Positions 10,475-20,651 of a stretch of 64,000 nucleotides of DNA are shown piece after piece; positions within the stretch are counted from its first letter, which is position 1; each line of letters opens with the position of its first letter. The notes beneath the pieces are model-generated. The model saw nothing but the letters and a program-made list of their open reading frames with translations, had not been told where the DNA came from and did not search any database. The position numbers were made by a program, and so were the translations under genes. Source of the stretch: Dirofilaria immitis (taxonomy: Eukaryota; Nematoda; Chromadorea; Rhabditida; Onchocercidae); the NCBI GenBank assembly GCA_024305405.1, contig JAKNDB010000098.1, positions 1 to 64,000 of the forward strand, written 5' to 3'.

Positions 10475-13176
10475 CTTCATCCACACTTTCAATTTTTAGA
10501 TATTCTTCGGTGCTTTTCCAGATATAACATTGGTTTCATTATTGAGTAGATATCGCATGACTGCAGAGAGCAAAAATGAAGATGATTCCAAACGGTACTC
10601 TTTTGAATCGACAAATAGTTTATATATATATATATAATAATAATATTTTCTGTTGTCGTTTCTTTCCGAATATTTTCTAACCGCAAGAATCTGGTGACAT
10701 CCCTATCATCTTGATGGAGACTTGTAGGAATGACTTCTCTACATCCGGCATTATTATGCAACGTGCTTGCCTGACACGTAAAATTCTTACTAGCGATGAC
10801 AGCATAACTGGTCCTTTATATATGCATTCGTTTAACACGGACCTTCTGTAGTTTTTGCCGATACATCAAATACTACTCGCAGTTTCGTTATAGATTTCTA
10901 TGGATTTATCATCGCCTGGTGCGGAAGATAAGCCACACGTTCTTTACTTTCTTCTTTCTTCACCTTTTCTATAATTCCTTCTTGGAATAAATTTCTAAAA
11001 TAAATATCATAGTCTTTTAAAAACTCTAAGACCTTTCTGTATTTTCTTATTTTGGATTTCAACCTCCCTAGAGCTAGGCTATATCCCTTTGCTGGGACAA
11101 CATCGTTACTTTTCCATGGCCAGCTTACGACATATCTTCCTTCTTTATCGTGAGTTATAAACTTCTGAAAAGCATTCAACGCTTCATTGTCTTGGTTATC
11201 CATCATTAATTTTTTGGTTCCAATAACTCGAGTTTTCAAATTCCTTCGATTTGGACATTGAGTAGTTGCGACTGTTTCTTTGTTCCATTAATCCTTATCT
11301 CAGATTCCGCTATTCTGCAAAGTCTGATATATTCCTCTTACAGTCCTATTTCTGTATCTATCCCGTTCCTCCGTTTTTCTGGATTTGAAATTGCTAATTT
11401 TGCAATCGTTTCTATCCCAAGTAGCACATCTGGTGAACCCTATTTCTCCATCAATAACTTCTCGACGGTATCGCTTTGTTCATACCTGATTCTTCCAATA
11501 ATTGATTCCGATATATATGCTCCAGCATTCCTTATGTTATCGCCATTATGCTAGAGTAACTTTTGCTACCAGCAACTCCTGTAATTTTTATTTCATTCCG
11601 GGATCTCTTCGTCATTCTTCGGTGATCAAGTTGCATTCACTTCCCAAACCCAAAAGATTAATGCTCCATCACATTTTTATCGCTCGTATGGATTAACTAA
11701 CATCGCTTCTTTGCATATCCTGTATGCCTTGGTTCTTGAGTCAATCTCTACTTTGGTTGTCGCAACTATTTTTGACTTTTCATAGTATGATTTCTCAACC
11801 TTAATGCAACCTTCTTACTGTGTCGTTTCTCTCGGAATGTTACACAGCGCACTGTTGTGATCTGCCTTACAATGAAAACATGGTCTTTCTTCGATTTTCT
11901 ATTAAATGAGATTTCCTTAAGCATGACTTGCATAATTTTACCTCCTCCAATTTTTCTATTCCTGCTGATGAGTATCTTTTACACTTATCATTCCAATGGT
12001 CACCGTTGCAAAACACGCAGGGTAATCTTTTTGTTTTCTGCTGGTCGGTTCTGTTTGTCTTTCAATTCGATTGCTGTCGCGCAAATGATCATTCGTTTTT
12101 CTATTGAAAATTATGTATAGACCAGCATTCTCGGAACTAAATGTCGATGTTCTCATTTCACGTTGCCTCAACGCTGCCTTTGTTTCGTGATATCTAAGAT
12201 ATCTGTAACCTTTACATATTATTTTAAAGATGTTACTGTATTTTTGTATCGTCCATTCAGGTTTCCTTAACTTCTCCTTTATCAAGTTACCTAAGAGATA
12301 GTCTTAATTTTCCAATTATGGTAGTCCATAACTGATTTGTCTCTAAGTTCCCTCCTAATTCTTTTAATTGGGAAAAGATGTTCAATAGTTCTCTTAAAAA
12401 GACAATCAAATTTCTGTTTGACCTTTCCAAATTCTGTAACACGGTATATAAATCCAATATTCTTCTTTGTTTGTCGCTGTATCGCATCTTCAAATTCTTC
12501 ATGGCTAGTGTATAATTCTCTTTACTGATGATTAAATCGCTTATGTATTCTATTGCTTCTCCATTCAAACACACGAGGTGTGCGGAATTTCTTTGTAGCT
12601 GTCATGTCTCTTCAAATTGTGTTATAAACAGACTCCAAAGTTTTGGATTTCCATCGAATTCTACAGCCTTTATTTCTGGGAGTTTGCTTGTTATCAATTT
12701 CTCAATTAATTCAGTTAAGGTCTTTCTTTCTTTTTTCTTTCATTTGATTTCACGTTTAATCTTTCATATCTTAATTCTTCTATGCATAATGAATGAATCC
12801 AGTTTATTTCTTCTGCTAGAAAGATTCGAACATAATGCATTTTGTGACAGCTGCTAAATAAGCATTCTTCTGCATCCAAATAGGACTCGTATGATTCCAT
12901 CAATTATTTTTAGATTTATGAGCACCCTTTTTCTTTCTCTTAAGATCAACTTATTTTCTTCACTTAATTCTTATATTTCTTCTGCGCAAATATTCTCTGC
13001 TTTCACTATTTATAATTTAATATCTGATGCAAGCTTATTTCAAATTCATTCTAATAAGATAGGACATGGATTTTCTATCCTTCTTTCATACCTTTGCCTT
13101 CCACCATTGCTTTATTGCCCAAATAAATAACTTAATTACTCTGCCCAAATAAATAACTTAATTACTCTATCTTCAC

Positions 13177-13254
13177 TACTGGCGCAACGGTCTAGTAGCG
13201 CGTTTTCCTCGCTTTGGTTTCGAGGATTAGTGTTTTGTTCACCGGCTCAGCCCC
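13177..13254 (+). tRNA. tRNA-Pro(UGG)-like relic
   Basis: On the plus strand an A-box-like TGGCGCAACGG is followed by a D-arm-like GCGC...GCGC and by an anticodon-arm-like hairpin. The hairpin is CCTCG/CGAGG around CTTTGGTTT, and recalls the TTTGGGT loop of tRNA-Pro. The T arm and acceptor stem do not fold. It lies in the leader of the Pao element, antisense to it, with its 3' side facing the LTR. Treat it as a degenerate tRNA-like sequence, not a working gene. Confidence 0.35.
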
Positions 13255-13350
13255 AAAATTATCAACGATTTCTTTCTGATCAACTTGACATGGGTAACTG
13301 TTTTCTCCACAGTCCTTACGAATATCTTCAGTTTCTTGTTTCTCGCACTT

Positions 13351-13782
13351 TGAAAGAACCTCAAACTTGGGTAATTAAACCTTTATTACGGTAATATGAT
13401 AATACACCAACGAACGGTGATTAAATCTATCATAATTTTCAGAGATATTATTAAGACAAGGTTAATGATGATTGCATAATTCAAGAAAAAAATAAGAGGT
13501 TAAAAGAAAGACTATAAATCAGCCTCGTCGATCGACGTTCTATATAACGGTTGATCAGGACCCTCTTTTTCGTTAGTGAAGGATCCTAATACAATCGTGG
13601 TTGTAAGAAATAGGGCCTTTGTTAGCCTTTGAGGAATATAGCTCATAGACAAAGGCGACAATTTTAGGTTATATTGTGCAGTAAAATACGCACGTACAAC
13701 ATATACCCTTTTCTGTGAAATCTAACACAGTGGAAAGCATTAAATTTCTAATTCTGTTGGTTTCCTCGCAATTTCAGCGACA
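13351..13782 (-). repeat. 5' LTR of the BEL/Pao element
   Basis: About 432 bp, bounded by TG...CA on the minus strand (TGTCGCTGAAATTGCGAGG at the 13782 end). It is followed on the gag side by leader sequence. It contains AATAAA directly before a perfect SL1 22-mer at 13360-13381. It aligns with the LTRs at 130-495, 5896-6323 and 20277-20651. Confidence 0.8.
13360..13381 (-). promoter_or_regulatory. Perfect SL1 spliced-leader sequence inside LTR
   Basis: All 22 bases of nematode SL1 are present on the minus strand. AATAAA sits directly upstream (13382-13387 on the plus strand as TTTATT), and a 9-nt tail (GTTCTTTCA) leads to the likely LTR end. The flanks are not an SL RNA gene: no Sm site or SL RNA stem-loops were seen downstream. 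Confidence 0.9.
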
Positions 13783-13828
13783 CTACCAATCTTGAGAGAT
13801 TGTTTCGAGACGAACACAATAGAAATTC

Positions 13829-14060
13829 AACCGCTTTCAATTTTTATCAAATCCATATAATTGAATACGAGTAAATTGATGAGTTTTATATTCTCGAAAT
13901 CAATACGTTTTTCTTTGAGAAGCAAATTGTTTTAATTTCTATTTTATATTTCTCCTAACTCTTTCTCAATATTTTAAAGATTGAAATTTAATAAAAATAA
14001 AAGCAATCACAAATATTTGTTTAAACAGTGAGATTTGCTGTTGATAAAAAAATCCAAAAT
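13829..14060 (+). repeat. Inverted copy of the 7500-7690 segment
   Basis: The plus strand here matches the minus strand of 7690-7500, starting at CCGCTTTCAATTTTTATCAA. It includes the FYQIHI..YE-stop coding end and continues through AGAAGCAAATT and GAAATTTAATAAA blocks. The left part is cut off at the LTR boundary, so the coding portion is a fragment. Confidence 0.65.
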
Positions 14061-14902
14061 ATAAAAAAAACTTAAAACCAAATATTTTAAAAAATATTCC
14101 CCATCCTGCAATAAACGATCGGTTCAAATTCTGGTCTAGGCACTTCTCTTCATTCTAAAATCTCTGTGATATTAGCAATTAAAAAGATTTGCGAACTGAT
14201 TTTATATATAGTATATCTTATTTTCTCTCTGTAAAAAAGTGTTAAATGTTTTCTTATTACCTCAGTTCTGCAGCAACTGATTCCAAGCACTTCAGCTTTT
14301 AGTAGTTAATATGTCTAAGCTTCATTTGAAATTTCTATAATGTCAGTAATTAAAATAATTTGCAAATCTTTTTCATCTTTTTTTTTGCAAATTTTTATTG
14401 ATGTAAAGATTATTCCCCTTATATAATATTTCTTATCTACATCTTTTTCCCTTTTCAATTCAAATACAAAATTATTATTAATCGAATTATTCCGAATTTC
14501 TTTACTAAATATTAAATTCTATAGACTGCTAAAATGTTTGAATTCTCCGATTTTCTTTTTCACATTAATCGTACGCTTTTTTGTGTTTGTAATTTCCAAA
14601 GTAATTCATCTTCGCCATATACGAATTTTAATGCTAAAATGTATGAAAATTTTTCGTTACACAGCGATGCATTCTCTGATGCGATTGATTGGCGGCGCTC
14701 ATTGCTTATAATTCTGTCGAATTCACAACGGTTGTTTATAATTCCGCCGAAGTGAGAAAGGCATCTTCACTCTCTTTTGCATTATTCATACATTTTATTT
14801 CTCGTTCCTTCCATTCTTTCTTTTCCTGATGATTTCTTAATTTCACCACAACTTTAAAATTTTTGCCAAAAATAAAATTTTATTTTTACTTTAAGCAAAC
14901 AA
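14061..14902. other. Intergenic upstream of SFXN5
   Basis: AT-rich, no exon recognised. Any promoter or trans-splice site for the downstream gene should lie here, but no specific motif could be supported. Confidence 0.5.
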
Positions 14903-17900
14903 ATGACAGAGAAAATATTTGGTTTCGAGAAATTTCCAAAATTTCGCCTAAATAAGCCGCGATTTCCACAGGATACATTTCTTGGACGTTATTTACACTT
15001 TTGGATGTTATTGATCCGAGGACATTGTTTATCAGTGAGGTTAGATAAAAATTTGATAAATATTCGAATTTCATGATTCTTGGCAAAATTTATGATCAAT
15101 CTTAAAAAGTGCAATAATCATCTGATATTGAATAGTTTAGGATTAATTGAATTCGATGTTTTTTTATCATTAACAGGAAAAACTTCGTAGCAGTATGGAA
15201 TTGCTAAATAATTATGAAGCTGGAAAAATTGGGATGGTATCCGATCAACAATTATGGGAAGCACAAAAAATCAAATCGGCAATTTTACATCCCGATACCG
15301 GTGAAAAAATCCTTCCACCTTTTCGGATGAGTGGATATATACCGTTTGGTTGGATAACGGTGAATTCGAAATAGTTTAAAATCTAATTTGAAAATTTGGT
15401 ACCAAACTTATGCATGAAAAAAGCACTTAAAAGTTTAAAATTTTGATTTAAAAAAATATCTGCAAAAGATGCAAAATAAAAATAGGTCAGAATTGCAATT
15501 CATTATGTATACATTGGCAAGAATAAACATTTTCAGAGAAAACTTAAGTAATTTTAATTAATTAATCATTAAAGAATAACTTTAGTATACATAATATGAG
15601 AAGTATTTGGCAATAGTTTTAACATATATTGGGCTGGTAATTTGAGGAAAGTTTCTAGACAAAAATATATCTTTGGTAAAAATACAGGGCGTTTTTTTGT
15701 TGAAAAGAAATCTCTAATAAATAAAATGAAGAATGAAATATATATAACAAATCATAAGGAAAAAAAATATTATTTAAAATATATAGATTTCAGATTACCG
15801 GTATGTTACTGCCAAATCCATCTTGGCTATCAATACTTTTCTGGCAATGGCTTAATCAAACCCATAATGCCTTAGTCAATTATTCTAATCGTAATGCTAC
15901 ACAGGTTTTTGGTTTTAAATAGTTTTGAAAATTTCGGTTTTTATATCTCTCTCTATATTTGCCTATCTTAATTTATTTTTCATTTGAAAATAACCGTAGT
16001 TAAAATATCGATTAAATTGATTTAAAAAACATGAAAAGATAGGAAGCAATAGTAATGTTTGTCTTCATTTCGAGAAATTTTTATTTTACAGGATCAATCA
16101 TCATCACGTTATATAAATGCTTATTGTACAGCTGTTTCATCAGCTGGTATTGTTGCTGCTGGTAATTAAAATTTAATTTTTATTTGAAGATATCTTTTAT
16201 TTATTTATTTTTTGTTTAATCGAATTTATGATATCATTATAACCACCGTAAGATATACTTTTGATCTTTTGATCATCAATACAATGTTACTAAAATAAAA
16301 TAAAAGATAGCAATAATTTGTTTTTCACTCATCTTATTTTTTTTCTGGGAAATATGGAAGCTTTCGAGGATTTATACACAAAAAAAAACTCTGAAATAAA
16401 ATTATACAAAAATAATTACAATAATATTTGGAAAATAAAATTTAATTCAAATTTTATTTATTTTTTTGAGGATTAACATCGCTGATTAAGCGCGCTGAAC
16501 ATTTGGATCCTATAAAACGTCTTATCATCCAACGTTTTGTTCCGTTGCCGGCAACATCTCTTGCAAGTTCGCTAAATGTATTATGCATGCGATGGAATGA
16601 ATTAGAAAGTGGTATCAACGTATATGATAGTAGTCATCATGTAATCGGTATATCTAAAATTGCTGCTAAAAAGGTTAAAGTTTAAAAGGTTGAAGAATTT
16701 AATATAAAAAATAAAAATGGAAAAATGTTTGAAATTTTAAATCTATTTCAAACTAAAAACTAAAAGCATTACATTCGATCGTTTTAATGAGCAGAAGTCG
16801 ATAATTTACTATTTTCAAACTTTAATGAAGTTTCAAATATTTAATTAAAAATTTTTTTACAGCAACTCTTTCTTTTCATTATTTTTCCTTGAATCCCTGA
16901 ATTTCTAAAAGAATGCATAATTATTATTAGAAATCTTTTGTTCTCATATTCTTAAGAAAGCGAGCAATATCTTTTGATTTCTAATCACTTTAAACTATTC
17001 CTAATCAACTTCGTCTTCCTCTTATTTAAATTAAATAATATTTGATATTTGTTAGTAATTCAAATTTCTTATCATTAATTTTGATTTAATTTTAATTTTT
17101 ATTTGATACATTCATATTCAATAAGAAATATATGCTTATATCAGATTTGCAAATGTATATTAGCAATTTCGTAAAGGAAAAAGAAAAATAGAAAAATAAA
17201 ATTCTAATCTAAGATAAACATTTTATTTTATTGGAAAATGTAATTATTTCCTCAAAATTCTTTCTTTCTTTCAACCAATTTAATTGAATGAAACTATCGA
17301 AGTGAAACTTTAATTCTGCAAAATTGTCAACAAATGCGAAAAAATTTTCCTGGAAAATAGTTTGAAATAAAATTGACAATCTAAAATTTTTAAAGTTCTA
17401 GGCAGTTAAGGACACGACGTTAACACGAGCATTTTTGCCAATACCATTATTACTAATACCTCCTTGTGTAATGCCATTTCTAGAAAGGTAAATTATTATG
17501 ACAAATATTTTATAATAGCATTGATAAACGATTTATTCTAAAAATATTTCAAAATTTTGATTGCCAATAGAAAAAAAAACTGCAAGCTCATTTCTCACCA
17601 CTTATGATCGTGATTTGACCTTTAACATTTAACAATACTTAGAGTTAATCAAGTCTTATGCAGATATCATAATCTTTTTTTGCAGAAGATATCATTGGGT
17701 CACCAAAACTACTAAGCATCATATATTCATCAGTGGCATCGTTTGCATAATTAGTTTTGCCTTTAGTTTGCCAATATCTTTGGCGATCTTTCCACAAGAA
17801 TCTCAAGTACGTTTATTATTTCTAATTCTAAAAGTCAAATTTAAAAAGTCCAAAGGTCAGAAATTCATTTTATATATAAAAATGCGCCAATAAATAGTAC

Positions 17901-18026
17901 TTACTATAATTATACATTCTATAAGTGAGACTAGCTAATTTTTTTTAGATATCAACAGATCGTCTGGAACCAGAAATACGGAGAAACACTGTACAAAAAT
18001 ATCTCTTTTATAATCGTGGTTTATAA
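14903..18026 (+). CDS. SFXN5: Sideroflexin-5-like mitochondrial carrier
   Basis: Sideroflexins are multi-pass mitochondrial inner-membrane proteins; some import serine for one-carbon metabolism. Exons: 14903-15039, 15177-15359, 15794-15904, 16092-16161, 16471-16673, 17402-17487, 17686-17806 and 17949-18026. Markers in order are [83 protein letters not shown] and the family C terminus [25 protein letters not shown] and NRNAT favour the SFXN5 branch. The corrected length is 329 residues, close to the roughly 340 of the family. Exon 1 is 137 nt and needs 138: one T appears missing in the TTTT run at 14999-15002, since [12 protein letters not shown] is read in the shifted frame. All other phases agree. 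The start ATG is the first in frame with the conserved N terminus. Confidence 0.93.
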
Positions 18027-18631
18027 TTATGATAGCAATTATAATTACGATTACGATTACAGCAATGCAAAATTTGTAACAACTAGTAATGCACTCGTTA
18101 ACTCAGTCAAAAAAATTCAAAGCATTTCAAAAGATAAATTTCTGCTGGAAAAAAGAAAAGAAAAAACTCCAAAATTTAATGACTCATATCTTGGCATAAG
18201 AGCATTATAAAATCCTAAAATGTCTTTCTTTGGAACAAATAATTTGAAATACATAAGTATAAAATGTGCAACGTAATATGTTATAAATTTAAGAAATCTG
18301 ATATATCATCCGACATAGACAAGCACAGAATTACGAACATCAATTTATTCTGCTTTCGTTTTTCATCATTTTCTCAAACTGTTTGAAATCTTCAATGCAC
18401 TCGAAGTCTCTAATCTTCATTCCTACAATATCCTACGGTACCAGAGAGTATTGTTGAAATTTCTGCCTAATTAACGAACACGAGAATTCATCTCTCATAG
18501 GTGACCGATTAATTCCTAGTTATAACTATTCAGAATAACCGTCTCAGATATGCGAATGCATTTCATGATACACTCATACCTGTTGAGCTCTTTTTCTAAT
18601 TTTTGAATTTCATCATCGACGGCCCAAAGCT
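18027..18631. other. Intergenic downstream of SFXN5
   Basis: 3' untranslated and intergenic sequence. A (TTACGAT)-like low-complexity stretch directly follows the stop. No other feature seen. Confidence 0.5.
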
Positions 18632-18711
18632 TGGAATCGTTGCAATAGGAATCGAACCAGCAACTTACGCGATGGAAATAACAAGGCAATACCGCTTAGC
18701 CACTACTGCCA
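18632..18711 (-). tRNA. tRNA-like sequence with intact A and B boxes
   Basis: The minus strand holds a consensus polymerase III A box (TGGCTAAGCGG) and, about 33 nt later, a consensus B box (GGTTCGATTCC). The T-arm stem and the acceptor stem do not pair, and no clean anticodon arm forms. It is therefore a tRNA pseudogene or the head of a tRNA-derived SINE rather than a decoding tRNA. Confidence 0.5.
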
Positions 18712-19385
18712 GGTAATTACCACCTGAAATTAAAATTAAGAATTTTTTTGAAAAATATTTTTTTATCTTTTATTCTCGTTCAATTTATTTTCCTTATTTC
18801 TTCTCATTCTCTTCGGAATTTATTATCACTGTTTCCCCAAAAACACATTTGATCGTCAGGAAAATCGAAAGTTAGGGGAATATCTCTTTGGTCAAACAAT
18901 TTAGTACTATATTATAATATATAAAATTTTATGAATTATTGGTCAGAGGCAAGAAGTAAATATTACTAGTATTAAAGTATTTCTTGACCATTGAATAAAG
19001 CAATTTTATGCAATTATAAGAACGCTCATATTTATCCTGATCGGACTTCACGTACCTATTTCAGAAAAAAAGTACGAGACATTAATCATAATATACATAT
19101 TTATGATATAGCTGATATTTATTACTTCTTGTCCTCTGTCAATTGCCCTGATATTCTTATTATAAATTTATATCCTGTATTTTTGATTTTGGAGAGAATT
19201 ATTGTGGAGATTTGGTGCTTGTATTCATCTCCTGCATGAGCCAATATAATGATTTATGAAAAAGATTTGACCACTCTTTAATTCGAAATGATAGAAATAA
19301 AATTATATCACTAAATAATCAAAGAAAGAAAAGAAAAAAATTATATACTAAATAAAATCAATAGATGAAATATTTGTATTTTTGT

Positions 19386-19461
19386 CACTCAACACGTGCA
19401 GTAATTTCTACACGTATCTATATCACAAAAAGCGTGTAGAATTATCATACATGGTGAGTTA
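19386..19461 (+). ncRNA. Long imperfect hairpin, possible microRNA precursor
   Basis: The left arm CACGTGCAGTAATTTCTACA plus CG pairs with the right arm CGTGTAGAATTATCATACAT plus G across an 18-nt loop (TATCTATATCACAAAAAG). The 13 loop-proximal positions pair apart from one bulge, and the outer part has wobble pairs and a few mismatches. Pairing continues into the CTCA/TGAG flanks. Size and shape resemble a microRNA precursor, but I recognise no known mature sequence. It could also be a small inverted-repeat element. The strand is arbitrary. Confidence 0.3.
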
Positions 19462-19721
19462 AAAATAGATGGGCAGCGTATTATATCAATTTGAATTTCT
19501 CACATTAAATTGCTTATCAGAAAAGTAAAACAAAAATATTCCTGCTTCATCTTATTCTTTATCAAACCGTTATTTGGATTTGGCTTTCTCCGTTATAAAA
19601 AGGATTGTAAAATATAATCACCTGACTGGGAGAAAATATTTGAAAGAAAACATTATGTCGAATTTTTAAAATTTCGATAAAATAGTGAAAATGAACCGCT
19701 TGCTTGTCAAGATTTAATCCT

Positions 19722-19980
19722 CCATTATACTAAACTTACTCAGATTTAATCTTTTACTATGATGTTAGTATACATAATGAAATTTTTACTTTCTAAGGTG
19801 AACTTGACTATTAGAGATTGAATATCATCATTAACACCATCATAATAAGAATTTGCTACAAATGAAGGAACAATATATCATCTTTATCAGCAACAAATTC
19901 ATTGTATTTTTGCACTGCAAATGATACAATTTCAAAAATTCGAAAAGTATTAATCTGAGTAAGTAGTATAATGGAGAATG
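19722..19980. repeat. Fold-back repeat, arms about 35 bp
   Basis: CTCCATTATACTAAACTTAC...AGATTTAAT at 19722-19757 is mirrored by ATTAATCTGAGTAAGTAGTA...TAATGGAG at 19945-19980. The inner spacer is about 190 bp. This is likely a small non-autonomous element remnant; no target-site duplication was identified. Confidence 0.45.
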
Positions 19981-20276
19981 ATGACGAGTTTCTCCAATAC
20001 AGGAATCTTATATATTCGTGTGTTTAACTCTCAACATGAACCATGTTAAGATACTGAAGCGAATCGTTAAATCAGTCCAACCATTTTAGTGATAGAGCTT
20101 CGAAATTAATGTTATTTACGGAAAAATAAATAAATGATAACAGATAAAATGCAATAAAGCCTCATTCAGAACAAGGCATCACATTTTCCTCAGATTCATC
20201 TCATATAATATGATTTCAGGGTATCATCGATCTTCTTCAACCTTGACAAAAATTACGAGTTCTTTCTGCCTTTCAA

Positions 20277-20651
20277 TGTAGTACCTCAGACTTAGGTAAT
20301 TAAACCTTTATTATAATAATTTTATACCATCAACGAACTCAACAGTTATATCAATGATACAACAAAACAATTCCAATAACAATAGCATGACTCAAAGGAA
20401 GGGAGCTGCCCAAGGATGCTCCACATTCACCCAATTTATCGTGGAGCACATATAGCGAAAAATGTTGTTGATTAGATCCCACACACTATTCTGAAGTCAG
20501 TTGTCACTAGAGTTCATCTCCTTTATTTGGAGCGCATAAACAAGATAACTAGTATGATTTCTAACATCTTGATCTATAATTTAATAACAAATTCCATTAT
20601 GAATCTCTATATTTTGTTTTATCGGAGAACTTCCTCGCGATTTCAGCGACA
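20277..20651 (-). repeat. Diverged BEL/Pao-type LTR, minus orientation
   Basis: Both ends match the 13351-13782 LTR: the SL1-like end at 20285-20306 with AATAAA directly upstream of it, and CTCGCGATTTCAGCGACAC at the 20651 end. The middle is more diverged but retains ACCATCAACGAACTC. Slightly shorter (about 375 bp). No internal element follows, so it is solo or truncated. Confidence 0.7.
20285..20306 (-). other. SL1-like 22-mer in LTR (2 mismatches)
   Basis: Twenty of 22 bases match SL1 on the minus strand. The tail GTACTACATTGAAAG again resembles the beginning of the SL1 RNA intron. Confidence 0.72.

Larger units (their letters stand above)
10475..13782 (-). mobile_element. BEL/Pao retrotransposon, 5' half (LTR, gag, start of pol)
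   Basis: Read right to left: 5' LTR (13782-13351), leader (13350-13130), then gag. Gag contains VCLNGEAIEYISDL and KENYTLAMKNLKMRYSDKQR at about 12600-12430, and a CCHC zinc knuckle (CVFCNGDHWNDKC) near 12020-11980. The start of pol follows, with VSWPWKSNDVVPAKGYSLAL at about 11130-11070, then a degraded RVVFD reverse-transcriptase block and LHQDDRDVTRFLRLENIRKE at about 10725-10665. It ends abruptly inside reverse transcriptase at 10475, next to MND1 coding sequence. A 48-bp segment (10475-10523) is almost identical to 2493-2540 in the other fragment. Many stops; inactive. Confidence 0.88.
18712..20276. other. Intergenic with hairpin and fold-back repeats
   Basis: No gene recognised. It contains a miRNA-like hairpin (19386-19461) and a fold-back with 35-bp arms (19722-19980), listed separately. 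The last 100 bp (20170-20276) resemble the leader region next to the Pao LTRs. Confidence 0.5.

Noticed and set aside
13340..13359. Primer-binding site just inside the 5' LTR
   Set aside because: The bases after the LTR end (AAGTGCGAGAAAC on the minus strand) do not give a convincing match to a tRNA 3' end, so no site is called.
13360..13381. An SL1 RNA gene
   Set aside because: The leader is perfect but the downstream sequence lacks the SL RNA stem-loops and Sm site. Sister copies and LTR context show that it is part of a retroelement.
18991..19239. 82-residue plus-strand frame after SFXN5
   Set aside because: No conserved motif, AT-driven composition and no splice or start context beyond chance.
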